A stretch of 64,000 nucleotides of DNA from Chryseobacterium sp. FH1 (lineage in GTDB: Bacteria > Bacteroidota > Bacteroidia > Flavobacteriales > Weeksellaceae): contig NZ_JPLZ01000006.1 in assembly GCF_000735135.1 (NCBI RefSeq), positions 1,426,001 through 1,490,000 on the forward strand, written 5' to 3'. Below, piece after piece: positions 53,521-62,467 of this stretch (position 1 is its first letter; the number at the start of each line of letters is the position of its first letter). Under the pieces are notes generated by a model that ran no database searches, was not told the origin of the DNA, and was given only the letters and a program-made list of their open reading frames with translations. Made by a program: the position numbers and the translations under genes.

Positions 53521-54207
53521 TCAGGTAAGTCGTAGAGTTTTGATTGCCGGCACCCATTCAGAATGATCGCATCTTGAACAGCAATGTTTACCACGATCTA
53601 GTTCTTCAGAATGACCACAGTAGGTACATGCATACATGCCGTCTGTTGTAATGGAGCTTTGTTTCTTTTCGTATAATTTTGGAAGCACTGGCAGGCCGTA
53701 TCCAACATCATTATCTTGGTAATAATAAAAGCTGATATTTCCAGTCGTTTCCAGAATTGCCGTTCTCACTTGTCCCAAATGTTCGATAGACTCCTGTCTC
53801 ATTTCCGAAAAAAATTCATCCTTGGCAAAAGTATGGTCTTTCTTCACTCCCAATACGAATTTGCCATCTTCAATCACGTATAGTGGCTCACCTTCTATGA
53901 AGTCTTCAAATTTCTCACTCTTCATTGCAAAATAAGTAATGGTGCGGTAGAGTGCAATGATGGATACAAAAACGATTACGGAGGGAATGATGGCGGTGTT
54001 TTTGTCAAACATGGGATCTCCAGCCGCAGAACCCAGGGCAATGATGATAGCCACTTCAAATAGTGAAAGCTGACGGACACCCTTCTTTCCTGACAGACGC
54101 AGGATCAAAAGTACCATGCTGAACATTATGAGGGTGCGAATGACAATTTCTACCGCAAAGCTGAAATCGAAATCACCAATAAATATCTTGTTCCAATCTA
54201 AATCCAT
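53521..54207 (-). CDS. DUF421 (YetF-type) membrane protein with C-terminal zinc ribbon
   Basis: 228 residues from ATG 54207; the 16 residues upstream in frame are rejected because the DUF421 start MDLDWNKIFIGDFDFSFAVE follows. Three membrane helices, then the hallmark RLSGKKGVRQLSLFEVAIII and a soluble DUF421 domain (GEPLYVIEDGKFVLGVKKDH). The C-terminus ends in ACTYCGHSEELDRGKHCCSR then CDHSEW, a CxxC...CxxC-type zinc ribbon not normal for YetF/YrbG proteins. Divergent from the Crp/Fnr gene. Confidence 0.85.
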   Translation of the reverse strand: MDLDWNKIFIGDFDFSFAVEIVIRTLIMFSMVLLILRLSGKKGVRQLSLFEVAIIIALGSAAGDPMFDKNTAIIPSVIVFVSIIALYRTITYFAMKSEKFEDFIEGEPLYVIEDGKFVLGVKKDHTFAKDEFFSEMRQESIEHLGQVRTAILETTGNISFYYYQDNDVGYGLPVLPKLYEKKQSSITTDGMYACTYCGHSEELDRGKHCCSRCDHSEWVPAIKTLRLT

Positions 54208-54481
54208 AATGTTTAAAGTGTTTGGTTGCAGATAAACAAAATCCCCGCCAAGCATTTACATACGATGTCATTACTTAATCTGATCAACTTCAAAGTTTCA
54301 GCTAATTAAAAATTATTTCTAATTGTGAATATGACCCTAATCATAATAAGAATTTTAAGTTCTGTTTATTTTTGATTTTGAAAATTTAACTATGACCGAA
54401 TTTTACTTTAACGTTCCATTACATATCCCTCATACAGACACTTTCCGAAATCTATCATTGTAATCATAAATTTTGCAATCA

Positions 54482-55078
54482 ATGGCTATTGAAGAGTTTA
54501 TAATCAAGTCATCAGTCGGAAGGGTGAGGGAGTACGATGCAGGAGATGTTGTTTTTTCTGAAGGCAATCTACCTAACTACTATTACCAAATTATTGAAGG
54601 CGAGGTAAAGTTGACCAATTACGACGACGATGGAAAAGAAGCCATCCAAAATATCGTGACAGCTGGTCATAGCGTCGGCGAATTTCTTCTTTTTATCGAT
54701 AAGAAATATCCTGCCAATGCAATCGCGATTTCACATTGTAAAATATTGCGGATTTCTAAGCTCAAATTTTTTAAGCTCTTGGAAGATTATCCCGAGTTGA
54801 AGATGGATTTGATCAGGAATTTGTCAGACTCCATGTTTTTAAAATTCGTTATGCGCCAGATACTTTCAATCAAAGATCCCGCAACCAAGCTTAAGGTTCT
54901 GATGGATCATCTAAAGGGAACGCAGGATGAAACTACTGCTTTTTCTTTTCAAATCCCTTTGACGAGACAACAGATGGCGAGTCTCACTGGAATGCGTGTA
55001 GAGACAACAATCCGGGCACTGAAGATGATGGAAAAAGAAAACATCGTTAAGATCAGGAATCGGAAGATCTTTTATTAA
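54482..55078 (+). CDS. Crp/Fnr-family transcriptional regulator
   Basis: 198 residues from ATG 54482 (a TTG 9 bases earlier is in frame). Cyclic nucleotide-type beta barrel: VREYDAGDVVFSEGNLPNYY, IIEGEVKLTNYDDDGKEAIQ, GHSVGEFLLF, then the long helix and a winged HTH: PLTRQQMASLTGMRVETTIR (recognition helix), ALKMMEKENIVKIRNRKIF. No N-terminal Cys cluster as in FNR, so not an iron-sulphur sensor; ligand unknown. Divergent from the DUF421 gene. Confidence 0.9.
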   Translation: MAIEEFIIKSSVGRVREYDAGDVVFSEGNLPNYYYQIIEGEVKLTNYDDDGKEAIQNIVTAGHSVGEFLLFIDKKYPANAIAISHCKILRISKLKFFKLLEDYPELKMDLIRNLSDSMFLKFVMRQILSIKDPATKLKVLMDHLKGTQDETTAFSFQIPLTRQQMASLTGMRVETTIRALKMMEKENIVKIRNRKIFY

Positions 55079-55098
55079 CGTGTTACAGAATCTTAGAT

Positions 55099-55114
55099 GT
55101 TGATCTATGTCAAC
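55099..55114. promoter_or_regulatory. Inverted repeat resembling a Crp/Fnr site
   Basis: GTTGATCTATGTCAAC: GTTGA and TCAAC half-sites with six bases between, 21 bases after the Crp/Fnr gene stop. Resembles the TTGAT-N4-ATCAA palindrome. Could regulate the response regulator gene at 55398 or be chance. Confidence 0.3.
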
Positions 55115-55397
55115 TTCGGTCATTGCTGGACTTGATGGAAGATGAGAATATAAAAATAAAATTTTCATTTTTAGGATATTAATAAATATATTGTGAGAAA
55201 TTATAGGTGATAATAGTTCTTGATCTCAAATTTGTGTTTTGATAATCGGAAGAATTATTTATTTTTGTTTAAATCGTAATCTGTTCGATGTGATTTCGAT
55301 CATATTGGTCTGTCTTTGTAAATTTTAATTTTGTGAACTGGTGTTTGATAGCGATATTTTGTTTTAATCTTTCAAATTTCCTCCAAAATAAGATGTG

Positions 55398-55754
55398 ATG
55401 AGTAAGAAAATTTTGATCTTTGATGATGATGTTGCCACGTTGGAAGTCGTTTCGATAATCTGTCGAGATCTTGGTTACGAGGTTGATATTGCCGAGACCG
55501 CTGATGATGTTCTCTCGAAAGTGGAATTTTTTCTTCCCAACCTTATTATGATGGATATTAATATTCCGATGATTGGCGGTGTGGAGGCAACACGATTGAT
55601 CAAGGCACATGACACTCATCGAGAGATACCCGTTGTTTTCATCACTGCGAAAAATGATGTAGCCCTTCTGTCCTCGCAGGCACACGCCGATGGATACTTG
55701 TCAAAACCCTTTGATATTGAGGAATTGGAGGATATTGTTGAGAGATTGATCTGA
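55398..55754 (+). CDS. Stand-alone response regulator (receiver domain only)
   Basis: 118 residues from ATG 55398 (a GTG one codon earlier is in frame). A complete CheY-like receiver: acidic FDDDVAT, phospho-Asp in NLIMMDINIPMIGG, Thr in VFITAKND, Lys in GYLSKPFDIEELEDIV. No output domain, so it works by protein contact; no kinase is next to it. Lies 319 bases past the Crp/Fnr gene; that gap has no gene. Confidence 0.92.
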   Translation: MSKKILIFDDDVATLEVVSIICRDLGYEVDIAETADDVLSKVEFFLPNLIMMDINIPMIGGVEATRLIKAHDTHREIPVVFITAKNDVALLSSQAHADGYLSKPFDIEELEDIVERLI

Positions 55755-56195
55755 ATTAATATTCGTATCAATTTTGCCAAGTTTATTCCAAATTATAATT
55801 AAATACACTTTATTTTCAAATTCATATTTCCGGAAACTTCAAAATTTTCTTCAATTATTTTTCGAAAGATTATTTAATATGATTTCATAATAGTTCAATG
55901 AAAACTCAGAATATTGTATATAACATCAATCTCTATATTTAATTTAACATAAAGTTAATAATCCTTTTTATACTCCGTTGTTTTAATTTAATCTGATTAT
56001 GCAAGTGAGGTTTTATTCTTCTAAAGTCTGATTACTAATTACATATGATTAATTACGATATTGTCCTGTTTTTTATTAAATAAACATTTTATCACGGAAT
56101 TAGTATTCATAATGACAGTCTCACACTTCAAAGATTGTAATTTTGATATATAATTTTTAAATTTGGTAATTCAAACAAACATTTAATTTATTTAT
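55755..56195. other. Gene-free AT-rich region
   Basis: 440 bases with no credible frame on either strand. Probably holds the promoter of the FG-GAP gene. Nothing else seen. Confidence 0.4.
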
Positions 56196-57635
56196 ATGAG
56201 ACAATATCTACTAAATGATAAGAAAAATAAGCTCAAACAATTACTTCTTGAGATCAAAAGAAGGAAAAATAGTCTTAATGTATATAATGTGTCATCTCTC
56301 GATAGAATTAAAATGTCTGTACAGAGGCTTTTTAATGAATTAAGATTTAGCATTAATCAAAAAGAATGGAACAGTTGGGTTTACAAAGGTCTTATCGCTG
56401 CTGGTTTGATTACATCATCAGTTGCAGAAGCGCAGCAAACACCTAGTTTTGATGCAGGCACATTGATCAAGGCAAATGGTAGTAATGCTTATTTGAACGG
56501 TGGACGCGCATCTTTGTCCGTAGCGGATTTTGATAATGATGGCGATGTGGAACTGATTGCTGGTATCAGAACAGCTTACACTGGGTATGATAATGGATAT
56601 ACGGCCAATCCTGAATTTAAAATGTTTAGTGATTTTGATGCCGACTCTGGTGAGTTTAATCTAAGAACCGATGTCAATACCAATAACTTTACAATCACCA
56701 ATGATTCCTACTTCTATTCATACGCGAACCCATCTTTTGCAGATGTCGATGGTGATGGAGATTTGGATCTTGTGGCTGGAGATTTTACCAATAAGCTAGC
56801 CGTTTTATTAAATGACGGTAATCAAAATTTTACTTTTGACAGCTATTTACAAGTCGGGGGTGAGGATATTTCATCGGGTAATTTCACAAAATCTGTCTTT
56901 GCAGATATAGATGGAGACGGTGATCTGGATATGATCCTAGGCGAAAGACATTCTGCATCCGGAGGTGGATATGAATCTCAGGTGCATCTGTACATTAATA
57001 CTGCCGGAGCGGGCAATCCGATAAAATTTGACGAGCCTAGTACAATTTTGCAAGCCAATAACAGCAATGTTGGAGTTGGAATATCTGGATTTCACATGCC
57101 TGCGCCATTTTTGGTCGATTATGACAATGATGGTGACTTGGATTTGTTTATAGGAACTAATACCGGGAAAGTATTTTATTTTGAAAATGCTGGTACCGCA
57201 ACAGCTCATTCTTTTACTGCTCCTAAAGAAGTTGCATTGGATTTTCAATATGAAGGATTTTATGGAACTATGGCAAGTCCCGTGGTTGCTGATATTGATG
57301 GAGATGGCAACTTGGACCTAATCGTTGGTTATGGAGATAATTCTGACACCAGTGGCGTGATGTATCTTTTCAAAGGTAAAAGTGTAACGATGGGTACTGA
57401 TGATCTGGATAAAAACAATGCAATTTCTGTCTATCCAAATCCTGTAAGTGATGTCCTTCATCTGAATAGTAAAAATGATGTAGAGCAGATCAATATTTTC
57501 AATACCGTCGGTCAAAAAGTATTAAGCTTTAAGGATAGCAAGTCTATCGATGTTTCCTCATTGCCAGCCGGTGTATATATCATGAATGCAACATCCAAAG
57601 GAAAAACAACGACAAAAAAAATCATCAAGAAATAA
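56196..57635 (+). CDS. Secreted FG-GAP repeat (VCBS) protein with type IX sorting tail
   Basis: 479 residues. Unusual N-terminus: about 65 charged residues (MRQYLLNDKKNKLKQLLLEI onward) before a signal-like WVYKGLIAAGLITSSVAEAQ. Then at least five FG-GAP/VCBS calcium-binding motifs of the form D.DxDGDxDL: VADFDNDGDVELIAG, FADVDGDGDLDLVAG, FADIDGDGDLDMILG, LVDYDNDGDLDLFIG, VADIDGDGNLDLIVG, making a beta-propeller. The end is a T9SS sorting domain (VYPNPVSDVLHLNSKNDVEQ, GVYIMNATSKGKTTTKKIIK). Likely a surface binding or adhesion protein. Confidence 0.9.
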   Translation: MRQYLLNDKKNKLKQLLLEIKRRKNSLNVYNVSSLDRIKMSVQRLFNELRFSINQKEWNSWVYKGLIAAGLITSSVAEAQQTPSFDAGTLIKANGSNAYLNGGRASLSVADFDNDGDVELIAGIRTAYTGYDNGYTANPEFKMFSDFDADSGEFNLRTDVNTNNFTITNDSYFYSYANPSFADVDGDGDLDLVAGDFTNKLAVLLNDGNQNFTFDSYLQVGGEDISSGNFTKSVFADIDGDGDLDMILGERHSASGGGYESQVHLYINTAGAGNPIKFDEPSTILQANNSNVGVGISGFHMPAPFLVDYDNDGDLDLFIGTNTGKVFYFENAGTATAHSFTAPKEVALDFQYEGFYGTMASPVVADIDGDGNLDLIVGYGDNSDTSGVMYLFKGKSVTMGTDDLDKNNAISVYPNPVSDVLHLNSKNDVEQINIFNTVGQKVLSFKDSKSIDVSSLPAGVYIMNATSKGKTTTKKIIKK

Positions 57636-57650
57636 CTTGATTCATATTAC

Positions 57651-57686
57651 AAAAGCCACTTACATTTACAGTGGCTTTTGCTTTTA
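57651..57686 (+). terminator. Terminator after the FG-GAP gene
   Basis: AAAAGCCACT (57651-57660) with AGTGGCTTTT (57670-57679), then a T-rich tail. Confidence 0.75.
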
Positions 57687-57695
57687 TAATATTTT

Positions 57696-58775
57696 ATGAG
57701 TACTGATAAACAACCTAAGATAAGTCCTTTCCAATTAACCTATTCATCTCAGGTTCCTGAGCTCCTGCACAGATTAGGCTGTAGTCTGATATTGTCTACT
57801 TTCCAAGCAGGAAAGTTAATTGCCATCTCACCTAAGGACGAAAACAATCTGATACAGTTGGCCCGAAACTTCAATCGGCCCATGGGAATTACATTTGCTG
57901 ATGCTTATCAAAAAATGGCGCTTGCATCTTTTAACGAAGTTATCCAATTTCGCAATTCTCCCAGATTAGCAATGGGCTATCCGTCGAAAGCAAATGTATA
58001 TGACAGTCTGTATGTTCCCACACAGACCAATTACACCGGGAAATCTGACTTGCACGATTTGTCCTACGGAGAAGACAATCAGCTTTATGCTGTAAATACT
58101 TTGTTCTCCTGCATTTGTACTTTCGATTCCAATTCGAATTTTGTGCCTTATTGGAAACCGGATTTTATTTCCGAATTACAGCCCGAAGATCGTTGCCACC
58201 TCAACGGAATGGCACTTTTGAACGGCAAACCCAAATATGCCACTGCCTTCGCAAAAAGCAACAAGGAAATGGGATGGAAGGAAAACCTAACCAAAACTGG
58301 TGTTCTGATCGATGTAGAAACTCAGGAAATCATCTTGGAAGGTTTGGGAATGCCACATACACCAAGAATCATCGAAGGAGAATTATATTTATTACTTTCG
58401 GCTACAGGTCAACTAATCAAAGTTGATATCGAAGCCAAAAGTTACAAAATCGTAATCGAGTTAAATGGATTTGTACGTGGAATGTCCTTTTATGAAGATT
58501 ATCTATTTGTCGGAATGAACAAATTGAGACAAAATTCCTCAAGTTTCGCCCATTTGGACGTTGCGAAATTATCTGATTTTGCAGGAATTAAAATTGTGCA
58601 TTTGCCTACAGGAAGCCTTCAGGGCTATTTGCAATATACATCATCCGTGGATGAAATTTATGATGTAGAAGTTCTTCCGGATTTATTAAGACCAAATATT
58701 CTCAACACAGTAACAGATACATTTGCACAAAGTATTTTGACAGATGATATGGCGTTTTGGATGAGGTCTGAATAA
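57696..58775 (+). CDS. TIGR03032 family protein
   Basis: 359 residues, no signal peptide. Family landmarks: QVPELLHRLGCSLILSTFQA then GKLIAISP, FNRPMGITFA, and DLHDLSYGEDNQLYAVNTLF then SCICTFDSN. Predicted beta-propeller-like. In other Bacteria this family accompanies sulphated or capsule-like polysaccharide genes; role unknown. The next gene is cysC on the opposite strand, so they converge. Confidence 0.87.
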   Translation: MSTDKQPKISPFQLTYSSQVPELLHRLGCSLILSTFQAGKLIAISPKDENNLIQLARNFNRPMGITFADAYQKMALASFNEVIQFRNSPRLAMGYPSKANVYDSLYVPTQTNYTGKSDLHDLSYGEDNQLYAVNTLFSCICTFDSNSNFVPYWKPDFISELQPEDRCHLNGMALLNGKPKYATAFAKSNKEMGWKENLTKTGVLIDVETQEIILEGLGMPHTPRIIEGELYLLLSATGQLIKVDIEAKSYKIVIELNGFVRGMSFYEDYLFVGMNKLRQNSSSFAHLDVAKLSDFAGIKIVHLPTGSLQGYLQYTSSVDEIYDVEVLPDLLRPNILNTVTDTFAQSILTDDMAFWMRSE

Positions 58776-58800
58776 GATTAAATTGTTTCTAAAATTTTAT

Positions 58801-58952
58801 TTAGAGCCTGTTTAAAAATGATTCAAAAATAGAATTTTCAAAACATTTTTCTTTTCCCAACCCTAAAGTGGAAAAACGCTTTTTAAATTTCATCAAAATT
58901 ACTTCCTTTAGGGTTGGGGAAATAATTTTGATGAAATTTAAACAGGCCCTAA
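58801..58952. repeat. MITE-like palindromic repeat, copy B (best preserved)
   Basis: Terminal inverted repeats TTAGAGCCTGTTTAAA (58801-58816) and TTTAAACAGGCCCTAA (58937-58952), 15 of 16 matching. Internal 17-bp hairpin (58885-58901 with 58923-58939). Same element as copy A at 15588. The right end supplies the stop codon of cysC. Confidence 0.8.
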
Positions 58953-59491
58953 GATTTTCCATAAAATTCATAAATGATTTTTGAGGAAGATTTTATGTCT
59001 GATTTTAAAGTGTCAATAATGATTTCTGGCGACAGTGGAACGTCGTAAGGAGCAGTCAAACCTGTAAAATTCTTGATCTCGCCTGATATTGCTTTGCGGT
59101 ACAAACCTTTTGGATCTCTACTTTTACAAGTTTCAAAATCCGTTGATACATAGACTTCGATGAAGTTTTTGCATGCTTTTCTTATCTGTTCTCGAATATC
59201 ATTGTAAGGCGAGATCAAAGATACGATGACAGTATTTCCCTGTTTTTCAAACATTGCGGACAAAAGTCCAATCATAAGATTGTGCTTCTTTCTTGATTCT
59301 TCGTCAAAACCTATGTTTGGAATGATGTTTCTGATTTCATCTCCATCCAGATAGATGGGATTGATGCCGTCATTTTTAAACCGTCTTATCAGATCATTCG
59401 AAATTGTAGTTTTGCCAGCGCCACTAAGACCTGTCAACCAAATGACAGCAGATTTATTTTTTGAATGATTTGCTGAAGATGTTTCTTGCAT
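58949..59491 (-). CDS. cysC: Adenylylsulfate (APS) kinase
   Basis: 180 residues. Phosphorylates APS to PAPS. Walker A GLSGAGKTTISNDLIRRF, then LDGDEIRNIIPNIGFDEESR, VSLISPYNDIREQIRKACKN, YVSTDFETCKSRDPKGLYRK and FTGLTAPYDVPLSPEIIIDT. Somewhat short of the usual 195-205. No sulfate adenylyltransferase (cysD/cysN) lies in the window. The stop codon (TAG at 58949-58951 on the minus strand) is inside the terminal repeat of the MITE-like element. Confidence 0.93.
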   Translation of the reverse strand: MQETSSANHSKNKSAVIWLTGLSGAGKTTISNDLIRRFKNDGINPIYLDGDEIRNIIPNIGFDEESRKKHNLMIGLLSAMFEKQGNTVIVSLISPYNDIREQIRKACKNFIEVYVSTDFETCKSRDPKGLYRKAISGEIKNFTGLTAPYDVPLSPEIIIDTLKSDIKSSSKIIYEFYGKS

Positions 59492-59622
59492 TAACGGAAT
59501 GATTTTAAATTAGATAAAATTTTGATCTGGTAGTGTAATGTGAAGATTTGAAAGAATTCAGAACTCTGTAACCGCCTTACAAATCTACAATATTTTTATA
59601 AAAATGATGCTTAAAAACTATT

Positions 59623-61038
59623 CTATACAACAACTTCTGATCGTACTTTAGAATCTGTAACTTTTAATTTTTCGGACAATCTTTCTGCCTGATCACGCAG
59701 TTCGTTTACTGCTGTACTTTCCCATAATACACCTTTTAGGTTAGATCCAATTGTGTACAAATGGTCATGAGGTTTTCCTTCACCATTTTTAATTTGAAAC
59801 GATTCTGGATCCGCATCAATGCCAAGATTCAAATGGTCTTGAGTCAAAATTCTTTTTGACAAACAATTTTTCAAGAAACTATTTTCAAGATTGGTCAGAT
59901 TACTTTCGGGTCCAGTACAGTTGATGACACGAGATATATTGATCGTTTTCTCTTCGTTCTTTTTTTTGTCAAAATATTCTACTGTGATAAAATCCTGCGA
60001 TTCCAAAATGTCGATGATCTTTCCAGATTTGATATGAAGTTTGCCATCAATTCTCAATTGCTGAATCTTGTCATGAGAATGTAAAGGAATTCTGTGTCTT
60101 GCAACACCCCACAAATGCCGAAGTCGAGACATAAACAATTCTTTCTCTAGGTGCGAAAATGTTTGCCATATCTTTTGAGTATGGATTCGCAGAGAATCAA
60201 TGACCGACTCAGCTGATAATCCATATTTTCTGACAGACTTGATATGTTTATTCACGAGTTTCACCAATTCGTAAATGGTCATATTATCTTTCAGTTCCTC
60301 ATTTAATTTAGAATATTTCAGTCCATTGTTTCTGTGTGGTAAAATATTAAATCCATTGGGCGAAATGGCGTAGATTTCCCCATCAAAACCTTGTTCCAAC
60401 AATCCAAATATGGTATCAACCATTGTCAAACCATTGCCAATTATTAAGACAGGCAGTTTACTATTTACATGAATAACGGATTCGATTTTCCAGGGATTTT
60501 GGAAATAGTTGTTACTCTTGTAGAAATTTACATTTTTAATTGCTGGATTTCTTGGAATATGATTGCCTGTTGCAAGGATGCAATCATCGACAATAAGTTT
60601 CGATTTGTCGTCCAAAGACAAAATGACAGCATCTTCAGAGACATCCAGATCTGTGACAAGGCTATGAATCAGGGTTATTTTTATTCTCTTTGTTTCCGCG
60701 AGCTTTTTTGCATCTTCCCAGATCGAACATAGATACTCCCCATAAAGTAGTCTTGGCAGGAAAGAATTTTCTAAAAGTGTAATATCCGTTCCTACAAAAT
60801 TATCCCTTTTGATAACCCAATTCAGAAAATGTTGCGGGTTATCGGGATATGCACTCATTTTTCCTGCAGTTACGTTCAATAAGTGCTTTTCAGAATAAGG
60901 ATTGTAAGCGGTTCCTTTGTTCAAAGTTTCTTTATCATTGATAATAATAATCTCGAAGGGATGACTCGATTTTCCAATCAATTGAACCGCTGTCATCGTC
61001 CCTGTAAAACCTCCGCCGACTACACCTATTTTCTTCAT
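59623..61038 (-). CDS. FAD/NAD(P)-binding protein (PF13454-type)
   Basis: 471 residues. Rossmann motif GVVGGGFTGTMTAVQL at the N-terminus, then EIIIINDKETLNKGTAYNPY then SEKHLLNVTAGKMSAYPDNP, the hallmark of this family. A second nucleotide site, LPVLIIGNGLTMVDTIFGLL, and INCTGPESN near the end. It resembles bacterial flavin-dependent oxidases or hydroxylases of unknown substrate. Divergent terminator not seen; lone gene. Confidence 0.9.
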   Translation of the reverse strand: MKKIGVVGGGFTGTMTAVQLIGKSSHPFEIIIINDKETLNKGTAYNPYSEKHLLNVTAGKMSAYPDNPQHFLNWVIKRDNFVGTDITLLENSFLPRLLYGEYLCSIWEDAKKLAETKRIKITLIHSLVTDLDVSEDAVILSLDDKSKLIVDDCILATGNHIPRNPAIKNVNFYKSNNYFQNPWKIESVIHVNSKLPVLIIGNGLTMVDTIFGLLEQGFDGEIYAISPNGFNILPHRNNGLKYSKLNEELKDNMTIYELVKLVNKHIKSVRKYGLSAESVIDSLRIHTQKIWQTFSHLEKELFMSRLRHLWGVARHRIPLHSHDKIQQLRIDGKLHIKSGKIIDILESQDFITVEYFDKKKNEEKTINISRVINCTGPESNLTNLENSFLKNCLSKRILTQDHLNLGIDADPESFQIKNGEGKPHDHLYTIGSNLKGVLWESTAVNELRDQAERLSEKLKVTDSKVRSEVVV

Positions 61039-61104
61039 AATTATATTAACTTTTCACTAGTGGGAATTGCATGTTTAAATGAATAATAATTAGCAATGCG
61101 GTTA

Positions 61105-61947
61105 TTACTCTGCGATAAATATTTTCTTTTTGGCAATGTCGATTGTCAAAACCTTGCCAAGCCATTCTATGCTTATTTTTCCTTCGTAGATCAATCCATC
61201 CACAAATGCGACATCCAATCCCTCAAGTTTACTTAATTTGTTAACTGTACTTACTTTTGAAAGCTTACCGATATAATAATTGTTTTCTTTTTTGAAATCG
61301 CTTTTGACAGGTACTGCTTTAAAATCTGCTTTGTCCAAAGCCAAAGGTTCCATCAATTTTGAACTGAACCAAAATGAACTTTTTCCAGCCCCGCTATCCA
61401 ATAAAGTTTGAATCTTCAAATTGTCATTCAACTCGACATAGGTGAAAATATCAATCGCTTTTCCGGCATAATCCGCAATTTGAATATCAATGCTTTTTTC
61501 ATTTTTTGTAGACTTGTTGAAAAGAATGTTTTTGTTGTTATAATCAATGGTAATCGGCGTATTTCTGAAAGCTTGCAGTGAGATCATCCCATCTATATCC
61601 CCAAATTCCAGATCAATCACAGCATATTGTTGATCCTCAAATTTTTTATTATTGATTTCAAGACTTTTTGCATTGTAAAGATCAACACTTAATTCTTCGC
61701 CTGTTGCCCTGTGTCCCACGAAAAAATTATTGGTCTTTTCATTTTTGATTTTATTCGAGAATTTGGTGAAGATTGCGTTAAGACCTGCTCCCGTGTCAAG
61801 AATGAATTTACCTTCGACATCATTTATTTTTGCCTTAATGATGATGTGCCCACTATTATTGACTTCAAACGGAATTTGTGCATTTGTTTTTAAGGAAAAT
61901 AAGAGAAATACAAAAAGAAAGCTGGTTGTGAATATTGATTTTGTCAT
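61105..61947 (-). CDS. Retropepsin-like aspartic protease, secreted
   Basis: 280 residues with a signal peptide (MTKSIFTTSFLFVFLLFSLK). Two aspartic-protease motifs: FILDTGAGLNAIFTKF (about residue 50) and TLLDSGAGKSSFWFSS (about residue 180), giving a pseudo-two-fold pepsin/retropepsin layout in one chain. Both Asp are present, so it may be active, probably in the periplasm. Substrate unknown. Confidence 0.85.
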   Translation of the reverse strand: MTKSIFTTSFLFVFLLFSLKTNAQIPFEVNNSGHIIIKAKINDVEGKFILDTGAGLNAIFTKFSNKIKNEKTNNFFVGHRATGEELSVDLYNAKSLEINNKKFEDQQYAVIDLEFGDIDGMISLQAFRNTPITIDYNNKNILFNKSTKNEKSIDIQIADYAGKAIDIFTYVELNDNLKIQTLLDSGAGKSSFWFSSKLMEPLALDKADFKAVPVKSDFKKENNYYIGKLSKVSTVNKLSKLEGLDVAFVDGLIYEGKISIEWLGKVLTIDIAKKKIFIAE

Positions 61948-62164
61948 GGATAATTTATATAAAATCGCAGATTAATTTTAATTATTGTGAAAATATTTTC
62001 GATATAGAATTGTGATTATTTATTCTAAGAATTTTACATTTAACAATGCTGATTTCGTTTTTCAAAAATAATGTTATTGACTTAATTCATAAGGATGTAT
62101 TACTAATTATTTTGCTAATAATAATTTAATACAGCAAATGCAGACTTTGAAACATAGAAAATAT

Positions 62165-62172
62165 TATATTTG
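62165..62172 (+). promoter_or_regulatory. Promoter box of the histone H1-like gene
   Basis: TATATTTG matches TAnnTTTG; TTTG at 62146-62149 is upstream with 15 bases between. It lies inside the longer open frame and so argues for the start at 62204. Confidence 0.5.
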
Positions 62173-62203
62173 CCTTCCAATTTTAATTTTAAACTATCAT
62201 ATT

Positions 62204-62380
62204 ATGAAAGAACTTATCGAAAAAATCAATGCTGAGTTTGAAACATTTTCAACTGAAGCAAGTCAGCAATCTGAAAAAGGAAACAAAGCGGCAGGAACAA
62301 GAGCAAGAAAATCTGCTTTGGAGTTGAGCAAATTGTTCAAAGACTTCAGAAAAGTTTCTGTGGAAGAATCCAAAAAATAA
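62204..62380 (+). CDS. Histone H1-like nucleoid protein (Hc1 type)
   Basis: 58 residues from ATG 62204; the 22 codons in frame upstream cover the promoter and are rejected. MKELIEKINAEFETFSTEAS, then KGNKAAGTRARKSALELSKL, LFKDFRKVSVEESKK. Lysine- and alanine-rich helix without a globular domain, as in small H1-like proteins widespread in Bacteroidota, thought to bind DNA non-specifically. Own promoter and terminator. Confidence 0.88.
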   Translation: MKELIEKINAEFETFSTEASQQSEKGNKAAGTRARKSALELSKLFKDFRKVSVEESKK

Positions 62381-62398
62381 AAACTTCCAAAACTGATA

Positions 62399-62426
62399 AC
62401 CCTGCAACATTGCAGGGTTTTTTGTT
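62399..62426 (+). terminator. Terminator after the histone H1-like gene
   Basis: AACCCTGCA/TGCAGGGTT stem with four-base loop, then TTTT. Confidence 0.85.
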
Positions 62427-62467
62427 ATCGTTATATATGAAAGTTAAGATCCGTAAATTATGTTTTC

